A DNA stretch of 21,052 bases from a virus. The notes under the pieces are model-generated. The model saw nothing but the letters and a program-made list of their open reading frames with translations, was not told where the DNA came from and did no database searches. Positions 1 through 7,212 of this stretch are shown here, piece after piece. How positions within the stretch are numbered: position 1 is the first letter of the stretch; each line of letters opens with the position of its first letter. The translations under genes and the position numbers were made by a program. The DNA lies in IMG/VR virus record IMGVR_UViG_3300032342_000087, positions 1 through 21,052 of that record. One strand, given 5' to 3'.

Positions 1-27
1 CGGTAAGACCACAAACCACGAACAGTG

Positions 28-32
28 AGGAG
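28..32 (+). promoter_or_regulatory. Shine-Dalgarno site that sets the start of the glycosyltransferase gene
   Basis: AGGAG lies four bases before ATG 37. It overlaps the alternative GTG at 25, so it cannot serve that codon. This favours the shorter protein. Confidence 0.6.
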
Positions 33-36
33 CGGA

Positions 37-1608
37 ATGTCTCGGACCAACATTCCCCGACCGAGGGTGCTGATGGCTTGCCCCACTTGGAGCGGCGGCG
101 AGTACGCGCTCAAGCAGTGGGCTGCGTCCTGGAAGGCCCAGACCTACCCCGACGTGGGCGCCTTCATGGTCGACAACAGCGAGGAGAACCTGCACTACGC
201 GCACACCGTGCGCGCACAGGGGATCCGCTGCGCGTGGCTCACGCGCCGCATGCCCTACCTCTGGGACACCCTGGAGCTCGCCTGGACGGGTGAGGGCGGC
301 ATCATCGACTACGCGCACCAGAACGGCTACGACTACATCTTCTCGGTCGAGCACGACGTGGTCATCGCGCCAGAGGCGACGGAGATCATGGTCGCGCGCT
401 CGCAGAAAGCGGCCAAGGACGGCAAGCCGGCCGTGGTCAGTCACCGCTACCATCCCCGCGGCCAGGAGGGACCGTCGTTCGCCTGGGACACGCTGGGCTG
501 CACGCTGCTGCCCACCGAGCCGCTGTGGCAGGACCGCCTGCTCGCCAAGGCCAACTACGAGATCGAGTGCTTCATCGTCTGCAAGCGCCTGGGCTACCCG
601 CGCGAGCGCGTGCGCGATCTCTTCTCCATCGACCACCTCAAGGATCCCGAAGACCACCGCGACGACAAGTTCAGTGCCACGCCGGCCTACGACCTCTACG
701 CGAAGCGCAAGATCGAGTTCAACGCGAAGAAGGAGGGTGAACTGCCACCGCCTGAGACGACTCCCGACCCGCAGCCGACCGTCAAGTTGGGCGCGCAGGG
801 GATGACCACTGAGCCAGAGGCCGGTGCCAAGAAGCAGATGACCCCCGGTCCCGCGAAGTTGGTCGGCGGCGACCCGCCGCCGGCGCAGCCCTCGGAACTG
901 AAGATGAAGCAGCCCGTCCCGCCGGCAGGCAGCGACGCACCCATCAACCTCCAGGGCGTCAGCGACAAGGACGACCTTCTGAGCATCCTGCGGCAGGAGA
1001 ACCGCATCCGTCTCAACCTCGGCTGCGGCTACCAGCAGATCGCCGGCTTCATCGGCGTCGACTTCGACCCCGACCTCGACCCCGACGTGGTCAGTCCCGT
1101 CGATGACCTCTCCTGGCTGGAAGACGACACCGTCGACATGATCTACGCCTCGCACGTCCTCGAGCACCTGACGATGGAGGAGAGCCGCGTAGCCCTCAAG
1201 GAGTGGCTCCGCGTCCTCAAGCCCGGTGGGCACCTCGACGTCATGGTGCCAGACGTGAATCAGGTCTACCTGCTCTGGCGCAAGGGCGCCAAGTGGGGCG
1301 ACTACGCGCAGATATGCGACGAGCTCTACATCAACGCCACGGCCTTCGGCGCCAACCTGCTGGCCGACGCGATCCCCGAGATGCACGACACCTATGGTGG
1401 CCCCGGCCACCAGCACAAGCAGATCTTCATCCACGACATGCTCTTGCAGCGTGTCCTAGAGGCAGGCTATGTCGAGGCCCACGAGGTAGACCAGTGCTTC
1501 CTGCGTCGCTCCAACATCGGTGAAGTGATGGTGCAGGCGCGCAAGGTCTGGTATCCCGAGCAGCCCCCGATGCCGGCCGATCCCCCAGCAACAGTCAAGA
1601 AGGAGTAA
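37..1608 (+). CDS. Glycosyltransferase-methyltransferase fusion protein
   Basis: The protein is 523 residues in two enzyme-like halves. Residues about 8-220 look like a GT-A glycosyltransferase: a beta-alpha start (VLMACPTWSGG), a VDNSEE segment near residue 45, and an EHD triplet at 105-107 after a hydrophobic strand, in the place of the metal-binding DxD motif. A Pro-rich, probably flexible linker covers about 235-300. Residues about 310-505 are a class I SAM-dependent methyltransferase with LNLGCG at 326-331 (SAM loop), an acidic strand end (GVDFDP), YASHVLEHL near 370 and VLKPGGHL near 395. I chose ATG 37 over an in-frame GTG at 25 because AGGAG at 28-32 fits ATG 37 and overlaps the GTG. 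Phages use such enzymes to modify virion proteins or surface glycans. Here the nearest candidate target is the Ser/Thr-rich repeat protein downstream. The substrate is inference; the two folds are fairly secure. Confidence 0.8.
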   Translation: MSRTNIPRPRVLMACPTWSGGEYALKQWAASWKAQTYPDVGAFMVDNSEENLHYAHTVRAQGIRCAWLTRRMPYLWDTLELAWTGEGGIIDYAHQNGYDYIFSVEHDVVIAPEATEIMVARSQKAAKDGKPAVVSHRYHPRGQEGPSFAWDTLGCTLLPTEPLWQDRLLAKANYEIECFIVCKRLGYPRERVRDLFSIDHLKDPEDHRDDKFSATPAYDLYAKRKIEFNAKKEGELPPPETTPDPQPTVKLGAQGMTTEPEAGAKKQMTPGPAKLVGGDPPPAQPSELKMKQPVPPAGSDAPINLQGVSDKDDLLSILRQENRIRLNLGCGYQQIAGFIGVDFDPDLDPDVVSPVDDLSWLEDDTVDMIYASHVLEHLTMEESRVALKEWLRVLKPGGHLDVMVPDVNQVYLLWRKGAKWGDYAQICDELYINATAFGANLLADAIPEMHDTYGGPGHQHKQIFIHDMLLQRVLEAGYVEAHEVDQCFLRRSNIGEVMVQARKVWYPEQPPMPADPPATVKKE

Positions 1609-1611
1609 CAG

Positions 1612-2034
1612 ATGGCTAACAACCTCGGACAGCAGTCCCAGAAGGATCTTCTGGACATCGCGCTGCGGACGACCGACTCGACCAACTGGGCAACCCCCGG
1701 TTCGATCTGGGTGGGCCTCTGCACGGCAACGCCGACCGACACGACGACCAACGAGACGACCAGTGGCAACAACTACGTCCGCAAGCAGATCACCTTCGCG
1801 CCGGCCTCGCTCGCCGCGCCGGCCGTCTCCACCGGGCCGACCATAGTCTGCACCTTCACCAGCGCCGGCGGTAGCTGGGGCACCATCAGCGGCTACGCGC
1901 TCTTCGCCGCCTCGACCGGCTCGAGCGGCACCAGCCGCTACATCGCCTACGGCACCGTGTCGCCCACGGTGGCGATCACGACCAACGACGTGGTCGAGTT
2001 CGCCGCGGGAGCCATGTCGCTCTCCTTCGACTGA
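1612..2034 (+). CDS. Small virion structural protein, phage Gp80/tail-fibre-like
   Basis: This 140-residue protein has a short helical N-terminus (residues 1-18), then a beta-rich body with the signature IWVGLCTATPTD near residues 31-42. That pattern (W/Y-VGL-T-A-P-T) is typical of small structural proteins in actinobacteriophages and related phages, annotated as Gp80-like or tail-fibre proteins. The ending, DVVEFAAGAMSLSFD, also fits that family. AAGGAG overlaps the stop codon of the preceding gene and lies about seven bases before ATG 1612, so translation is probably coupled. Where it sits in the particle is not shown. Its position ahead of the head genes leaves both a capsid fibre and a tail fibre role open. 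The assignment rests on pattern recognition. Confidence 0.65.
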   Translation: MANNLGQQSQKDLLDIALRTTDSTNWATPGSIWVGLCTATPTDTTTNETTSGNNYVRKQITFAPASLAAPAVSTGPTIVCTFTSAGGSWGTISGYALFAASTGSSGTSRYIAYGTVSPTVAITTNDVVEFAAGAMSLSFD

Positions 2035-2059
2035 TCATGACCGAAGGAGCGCGAACATC

Positions 2060-2497
2060 ATGCCAGCCTCTACCTTCGGTGAACTGCTAGTCGGCAAGAC
2101 CCCGAACGAAAAGGCGGCGCTCAAGGCGCAAGGACTCGCCGCCATAATGAACGACGGTGAGTTCACGGTCGGCAACAAGACCGTGACCCTGGCAAAGCTG
2201 GTCGGGTACGACTACACGCTGAACGGCGTCACCATCACGCTGACCGGCGCGAGCTTCGACGGCGTCACGCTGATCGTGAACTGCACGGCGTCGGACGCCA
2301 ACGGGCCGCTGCCTGCCTCGACCGCCAATGCTCACCGCTTCGTCAACCCGCCGCTCATGGTCTGGATCCGCGCGCCTGGGACCAATGGTGAGTCCGACCC
2401 CGGCGATGCGACCGAGAACGTCATCACCACGGCCAAACAGTGGCTCTACGACTCCGTCGTGACCTACGCTGAGAACCACGGGTGGACTCTTGGCTAG
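2060..2497 (+). CDS. Hypothetical virion-associated protein
   Basis: I do not recognise a family for this 145-residue protein. Residues 1-35 look helical and charged (TPNEKAALKAQGLAAIMNDG). A beta-rich middle follows, with alternating hydrophobic and Thr residues (YTLNGVTITLTGASFDGVTL), and the C-terminal 20 residues look helical and aromatic. No signal peptide or membrane segment is evident. GAAGGAG about 11-12 bases before ATG 2060 supports the start. It lies between two beta-rich surface-type proteins on the same strand and shares their Thr/Ser/Gly-rich character, so a structural role is the best inference. Confidence 0.6.
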   Translation: MPASTFGELLVGKTPNEKAALKAQGLAAIMNDGEFTVGNKTVTLAKLVGYDYTLNGVTITLTGASFDGVTLIVNCTASDANGPLPASTANAHRFVNPPLMVWIRAPGTNGESDPGDATENVITTAKQWLYDSVVTYAENHGWTLG

Positions 2498-3149
2498 TCC
2501 GCTCACGGTATGGAGTTCGACGGCGGACGGGTATGCGCGCTCGTGGGACTCCTCTTATACGATAGCCCGTCAAACCGCAGGACTCGTGGGTTCTACAGGG
2601 ACATCGTCACAGGTTGGTCAAGCCTTCTCCAGTCCGAACTATATGTGCTACGAGCTTTTCACCAGCTTTGACACCTCCTCCGTAGGGGCAGGGGTAACCG
2701 TTACAGTGGCGACCCTGTCTTTCTATATGGATATCGACCTGTCGACCACTGCTGACTTCACAGTCGATGCCCGCATCTACAATTGGGGAGGAACGCTCGA
2801 AGCGGGGGATTTTCGCTCGGGAGTCCCAGCCGACGCGAACAGTCTTGATGAGTACACCTTAGTCGCCTCAAGGAGTACCACTCCAGACTGGTCTACCAGT
2901 GCCTACAGCGCCCTGACTAGTGAGTCGGCCTTCCTCACAAACGTCGCGCTGACCGGGACAACCTACGTCATCCTTAACTCCAGTAGACACCTAGCCGGAG
3001 ATGCGCCGACTGGGAGTGAAAACTTATATCTGTACCTGGCCGACGACAACACCGGCGGCGGCGGCACCGACCGCGATCCGAAGCTGTACGTGGAGTACAC
3101 AGAGGGCGCCGGCTTCGTCGGCATGACCGTGAGAAGGCCGGTGGGCTGA
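2490..3149 (+). CDS. DNRLRE-like beta-sandwich adhesin/structural protein
   Basis: The protein is 219 residues with a TTG start that overlaps the previous gene by eight bases; GGTGGA just upstream is the likely ribosome site. The core has FTSFDTSSVGAGVTVTVATL near residues 57-76, then a beta strand (SFYMDI), and ends with DPKLYVEYT near 197-205. This order (an 'F.FDTS..' strand, a 'V..ATL.FY' strand and a final 'P.L.VEYT' strand) is that of DNRLRE/CBM96-like beta-sandwich domains in surface and phage proteins. It probably binds glycan or forms part of a fibre. The gene is unlike its neighbours: bases 2581-2760 hold 95 G/C of 180 (53%) and codons ending in A or T are common, which suggests separate origin or recent transfer. 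Confidence 0.65.
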   Translation: MASPLTVWSSTADGYARSWDSSYTIARQTAGLVGSTGTSSQVGQAFSSPNYMCYELFTSFDTSSVGAGVTVTVATLSFYMDIDLSTTADFTVDARIYNWGGTLEAGDFRSGVPADANSLDEYTLVASRSTTPDWSTSAYSALTSESAFLTNVALTGTTYVILNSSRHLAGDAPTGSENLYLYLADDNTGGGGTDRDPKLYVEYTEGAGFVGMTVRRPVG

Positions 3150-3150
3150 C

Positions 3151-6027
3151 ATGGCTATCGCCTTCGTCGGAGCCGCCGTCACCGCTGGCGTCGCCAACCC
3201 CACCGGGGCGCAAACCTGGCCCATCCACGCCTCGTCTGCCGTGGGTGACTATGCGATAGGGATGCTCTACAGCCGAGGCTCCACGAAGACGCTTCACGCC
3301 ACCTCAGAGAGCGCCGCCAACCTGGGCGTCGATCTCATCATCGAGAACGGCATCAACTCCAGCTACGGCAAGCTCATCATCGTCGGCAAGACACTCGTTC
3401 AGGGCGACATCACGGTGGGCTACTTCGGCACGATGGATTTGCTCTCGGTAGCCAACGCCACGACCGGCTGGGGTTCGCTGGTCTTCTCGGGCGTCGATAC
3501 GGCTGCTCCCATCGACGCCGAGGCGACCATCGCCGGGGGAACCGCGTCCACGGCCCCGGACTGTCCCGCCGTGACCGTAGGGACCACAGGTTCCGCGATC
3601 GTCGCCGTCTGGGGTTCTGGTCAGGAGACGACCAACAACCTCGACTCGGACTTCTCGATCCCGTCCACCTACACCCTGACCACGCTGCGCTGGACGACGA
3701 CCTTGGGGTCGGACGCCGCCATGCAGGCGTTCTACAAGCTCAACGCCTCATCGGGTTCCAACGACCCCGGCACCTCGACCACCATCGTCAGCAGCTATTG
3801 GTACGCGCACACCATCTCGCTGGAAGCCAGTACCAAGAAGGCGCTGGTCACGACGGCCTCTGCGGCATCACTCAGTGCCAATAGCGCCTATCTCATCAAG
3901 CAAGTCAGGACTACTGCGGCAACGGCGAGCCTCACCGCCTCCAGCGCCTATCTCATCAAGCAGACGAGGACTATCGCGTCGTCGGCTACTCTGACGGCTT
4001 CCGACGCCCTGCTCTCCAAGGTGGCGGCGAAAAAGCAACTCCTGACTACGGCTTCGAGCGCCAGCCTCACCGCCGCTGCGGTCACCACGCGCATGTACTA
4101 TGTCGTCCAGGCGCAGGCCGCGATGACGGCAGTGCTGACCACGTCTACCGCGCTGCTCTCGAAGGCGACGAGCGTCAAGCAGATGACGACGACCGCTTCG
4201 GCGGCGTCCTTGACCGCCGACAACGCTCGTCTGTACGTCCGCAACCTGCGGACGCTGGCCTCTGCGGCTGCCCTCGCGGCGTCCACCGCCTATCTCCTCA
4301 AGCAGGCGCGTACCACGGCGTCCTCTGCCAGTCTCACCACGGGCGTCGCCAGACTGTACGTCCGCAACCTGAGAACCACGGCCTCGTCCGCCTCCCTGGC
4401 GGCCTCGACTTCGTATCTCCTCAAGCAGGCGCGTACCACGGCCTCATCGGCAAGCCTGACCACCAGCCCTGCGAGACTCTACGTCCGCAACCTGAGAACG
4501 ATCGTCTCCAGCGCCTCGCTGACCACCTCTCCGAGCGCCATGTCGAAGAGCGGGACGACCCAGTTGATCACCGTCGCCTCGACTGCTTCCCTGAGCGCCG
4601 GCAGTGCCTACCTCCTGACGCAGGCGCGCACCCTCGCCTCGTCCTCCTCGCTGACGACGACCAGCCTCCTGCTCACGAACCGCCACGGCGCCCAGACCTT
4701 GGCCGCAAGCGCCTCGCTGACAGGATCGGCTGCCTACCTGCTCAAGCAGGCGCGGACGCTGGCCGCGGATGCGGCGCTCACGACTTCGTCTGCTCGCCTG
4801 CGTCTTCGCAGCCTCAACACCACGGCGTCGAGCGCCGCGCTGACGGCATCTGCCGCGTACCTAATCGACCAGGCGCGCACGCTGGCTTCCAGCGCCTCCC
4901 TGACGGCTTCGACCGCGAGACTGCGCCTCCGCAGCCTGAGCACGACCGTCTCGAGCGCCTCGCTGGAGACTGGGACGGCGCGGCTCCGCATCCGCAGCCT
5001 GAACACTCTCGTCTCCGCGACCAACTTGGTGACAGGCAGCGTCGCGCTGAACCGACAGGGCAAGGTCTACCCGGTCACCCAGCCGTCGAGTGCCAGCCTC
5101 ACCACCGGCGTCGCTCGCCTGCGAATCCGCAGCCTGAACACCGTCGTCTCCAGCGCCGAGCTCACCACCGCGAGCAGCTACCTGCTCAAGCAAGCGCGCA
5201 CCGTCGCCTCCTCGGCCTCGCTGACCAGCACCTCTGCCCGCCTGCGCCTCCGCAGCCTGAACACGGTCGCCGCCGACGCGGTCCTGAGTTCCTCCAGCGC
5301 GTACCTGCTCAAGCAGGCGCGGACGACGGCCTCGACGGCCAGCCTGACCGCCTCGACGGCGCTCCTGACCAAGCAGGCCGCCAACAAGCAGCTTCTCACC
5401 ACGGCCTCCAGCGCCACGCTGACCGCCTCGCAGGCGTCCACGCGCGGGAACCTCAAGACGATCGCCTCCAGCGCCAGCCTGACGGCCGAGGGCCACATCC
5501 ATATGCGGAGCCTGCGTGCCACGGCTTCCTCGGCCTCGCTGACGGCTTCCAGCGCCTACCTCATCAAGCAAGCCAGGACGACAGCCTCGAGTGCCAGCCT
5601 CACCGCCGGCAACATCTCGCTCACCAACCGCCACGCGCTGATGACCGTGGCCTCGGCCTCGACGGTCACGTCCTCGAGCTCCCTGCTCCGCAGCAAGCAC
5701 GTCATGCAGACCACCGCCGGCGCCGCCTCATTCAGCACCTCGAGCGCGACGATGAAGATGACCCACCGTCTGATGACGACCGCCTCCGCGGCGTCGCTGA
5801 CGGCGGCCGACGCATGGCTGGGACGCGAGGGCTTCGTCCGCATCCAGACGCTGCCCAGTTCGGCCTCGCTCACGACCTCTGCGAGGGTGCGCCTCAAGGC
5901 GACCTACCACATCACCAGGGCTGAGATCTCCTACAACGGCTGGCGTACCCGCGGCATCACTACGACATGGAACGCTCCCCAGAAGGTCGATAAGGGCCAC
6001 TGGACAGCCAAGCTGGAAGAGAGGTGA
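3151..6027 (+). CDS. Long Ser/Thr-rich repeat protein, probable virion fibre
   Basis: The protein has 958 residues. Residues 1-230 form a beta-rich domain of a kind seen in phage fibre proteins: an early hydrophobic strand, SSAVGDYAIGMLYSRG, GSAIVAVWGSGQET, then an aromatic strand (SSYWYAHTISLEAS). Residues 231-911 contain about 32 imperfect repeats, mostly 19-25 residues long, with the core TTASSASLTASSA. Two lead-in types recur and often alternate: YLLKQAR and RLYVRNL or RLRLRSL. The last 47 residues form a non-repeated cap (ITRAEISYNGW, then a Lys/Trp-rich end). The repeat length is compatible with a beta-solenoid coil, but the fold is unproven. Ser and Thr dominate the cores, so dense O-glycosylation is possible. 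ATG 3151 follows the previous stop by one base, with only a weak GAGAAGG site. The virion location is inferred from context. Confidence 0.75.
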   Translation: MAIAFVGAAVTAGVANPTGAQTWPIHASSAVGDYAIGMLYSRGSTKTLHATSESAANLGVDLIIENGINSSYGKLIIVGKTLVQGDITVGYFGTMDLLSVANATTGWGSLVFSGVDTAAPIDAEATIAGGTASTAPDCPAVTVGTTGSAIVAVWGSGQETTNNLDSDFSIPSTYTLTTLRWTTTLGSDAAMQAFYKLNASSGSNDPGTSTTIVSSYWYAHTISLEASTKKALVTTASAASLSANSAYLIKQVRTTAATASLTASSAYLIKQTRTIASSATLTASDALLSKVAAKKQLLTTASSASLTAAAVTTRMYYVVQAQAAMTAVLTTSTALLSKATSVKQMTTTASAASLTADNARLYVRNLRTLASAAALAASTAYLLKQARTTASSASLTTGVARLYVRNLRTTASSASLAASTSYLLKQARTTASSASLTTSPARLYVRNLRTIVSSASLTTSPSAMSKSGTTQLITVASTASLSAGSAYLLTQARTLASSSSLTTTSLLLTNRHGAQTLAASASLTGSAAYLLKQARTLAADAALTTSSARLRLRSLNTTASSAALTASAAYLIDQARTLASSASLTASTARLRLRSLSTTVSSASLETGTARLRIRSLNTLVSATNLVTGSVALNRQGKVYPVTQPSSASLTTGVARLRIRSLNTVVSSAELTTASSYLLKQARTVASSASLTSTSARLRLRSLNTVAADAVLSSSSAYLLKQARTTASTASLTASTALLTKQAANKQLLTTASSATLTASQASTRGNLKTIASSASLTAEGHIHMRSLRATASSASLTASSAYLIKQARTTASSASLTAGNISLTNRHALMTVASASTVTSSSSLLRSKHVMQTTAGAASFSTSSATMKMTHRLMTTASAASLTAADAWLGREGFVRIQTLPSSASLTTSARVRLKATYHITRAEISYNGWRTRGITTTWNAPQKVDKGHWTAKLEER
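3841..5883 (+). repeat. In-frame tandem repeat array, about 32 units of 57-75 bp
   Basis: Direct repeats lie within the reading frame. The exact period is 60 bp at the start: a block ending AGCGCCTATCTCATCAAG recurs at 3883-3900 and 3943-3960. A higher-order 123 bp dimer is visible where TATCTCCTCAAGCAGGCGCG occurs at 4291 and again at 4414. Other units are 57-75 bp. Later units share protein sequence but use many different synonymous codons, so most duplications look old. Confidence 0.85.
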
Positions 6028-6031
6028 GTTT

Positions 6032-6346
6032 ATGACCGTCGAATACGTCCACGACTCGGTCGAGTACATCCGAGTGCAGATGACGGTGGAGAAGAACGGC
6101 GCCGTCTTCGACCCCACGAGCGATGTGGTGAAGATGACCTTCACCGAAGAAGACAGTCTCGTCGGGACGGAGTCCTGGTACGTCGGCTCTTGGGAGACGG
6201 CGGGCAGCAAGTACTTCGCCCGCTGCCTCGTCGGTCCCGCTCCCGGCCTCGTGGAGCTCACGCACGGTACGTGGTTCGTCTGGGTCAAGGTCACCGACAA
6301 CCCTGAGACGCCCATCAAGCGCGCCGGCGTGGTCGAAGTGTACTGA
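6032..6346 (+). CDS. Hypothetical beta-rich phage structural protein
   Basis: The protein has 104 residues and a beta-sandwich-like pattern: YVHDSVEYIRVQMTV (4-18), DVVKMTFTEED (31-41), SWYVGSWET (48-56), KYFARCLVGP (60-69) and THGTWFVWVKVTDNPE (77-92). I cannot name a family with confidence, though small proteins of this kind occur in siphovirus structural clusters. GAGAGGTGAG overlaps the previous stop and lies just before ATG 6032. The stop overlaps the next start in TGATG, so it is probably coupled to the minor head gene. A role as capsid-surface or fibre-attachment protein is inference from its place between the repeat protein and the head genes. Confidence 0.6.
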   Translation: MTVEYVHDSVEYIRVQMTVEKNGAVFDPTSDVVKMTFTEEDSLVGTESWYVGSWETAGSKYFARCLVGPAPGLVELTHGTWFVWVKVTDNPETPIKRAGVVEVY

Positions 6347-7212
6347 TGCTCGCGGAGGCTCTGGACAAGGCGCTTCAGCACACGCTCTACCTGCACCGCA
6401 TCGAGGCGCTCGCGCCTGCGGTGGCGCAGCTTGAGCGCGACGCAGGACGCATGTTCATCCTCCAGAGCTACGACGTGTTGACGGAGATCTACCAGGCCGA
6501 CCTCTCCGAGGCGACGCAGGAGGAGAAGGACGACCGCCGGCTGGCGCTCATCCTCGCGGCGATCGCCGCCGCCCTGGCCGCCCGCATCGGCAAGGACGTG
6601 CTCATCCTGCGGCCGGGGCTGCTCGCGGCCCTGACCGCTGCGGTCACCCAGTCGGCGCTCGCCAAGTACGGCATCACCGGCGACCTCCGCTCCGTCCGCG
6701 CCCAGCAGTACCTCATCGAGCACGGCGCGGATCTCGTCAAAGGCATCAACGACTACACGCGCGAGCGCATGGGCCGGCTCATCGCCCAAGGCCTCGCCAA
6801 GGGCCAGAGCGTCGAGGACATCGCCGGCACCCTGATGACCAGCTTCGATGACATGGGCTGGGCACGCGCGCGGCGCATCGCCATCACCGAGGCCAACAAG
6901 GCGTGGAGCTACGCCGAGCTCGAGAGCGCCTACGACATGGAGAAGGCCGGCTACGGGATGGTCAAGGAGTGGATCCTCGGCCCGATGCATCCACGCTACG
7001 ACATCTGTGACCACAACAACGAGCAGGGCGCCATCCCTGTTCACAACCTCTTCTCGAGCGGCGACATGGCACCGCCGCAGCACCCGAACTGCGGGTGCGG
7101 ACTCATCACTTACCCAGCGGACGGAAACCAACCCTGGGGCAGCCAGGTGAACGGCCAGACGCCGCTCATGCCGTTTGGGTTCGACCAAGGAGATCAGAAT
7201 GCCAACCGATGA
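6346..7212 (+). CDS. Phage Mu gpF/SPP1 gp7-like minor head protein
   Basis: The protein has 288 residues, close to a minimal MuF-type protein. Residues 1-110 are helical and Ala/Leu-rich, including a hydrophobic helix at about 64-80 that need not be a membrane segment. The C-terminal half carries the MuF signature: RARRIAITEANKAW at 174-187, a Trp strand (KEWILGP), PRYDICDHN at 216-224, and PPQHPNCGCG at 243-252 with Cys249 and Cys251. The Asp/Cys/His pattern resembles the family's conserved metal-binding-like core. In Mu and SPP1 this protein binds portal or capsid and enters the procapsid, where it affects DNA handling. The portal gene would be expected just upstream but is not here, since the surface block lies there instead. 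The end overlaps the protease gene by 14 bases. Confidence 0.88.
   Translation: MLAEALDKALQHTLYLHRIEALAPAVAQLERDAGRMFILQSYDVLTEIYQADLSEATQEEKDDRRLALILAAIAAALAARIGKDVLILRPGLLAALTAAVTQSALAKYGITGDLRSVRAQQYLIEHGADLVKGINDYTRERMGRLIAQGLAKGQSVEDIAGTLMTSFDDMGWARARRIAITEANKAWSYAELESAYDMEKAGYGMVKEWILGPMHPRYDICDHNNEQGAIPVHNLFSSGDMAPPQHPNCGCGLITYPADGNQPWGSQVNGQTPLMPFGFDQGDQNANR

Noticed and set aside
1-36. End of an upstream gene
   Set aside because: A TAA lies at 4-6, but too few bases precede it to assign a frame or product.
4861-5700. A repetitive 279-codon open frame on the - strand
   Set aside because: It mirrors the repeats of the + strand gene. Its periodicity comes from the coding repeats.
3841-5883. 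CRISPR-like or non-coding tandem repeats
   Set aside because: The periodic units stay in frame through the whole gene, vary mainly at synonymous sites and have no identical repeats separated by unique spacers.
6556-6600. Membrane helix in the minor head protein
   Set aside because: The Ala/Leu/Ile-rich segment is short, flanked by charged residues and expected as a soluble helix in MuF-type proteins.
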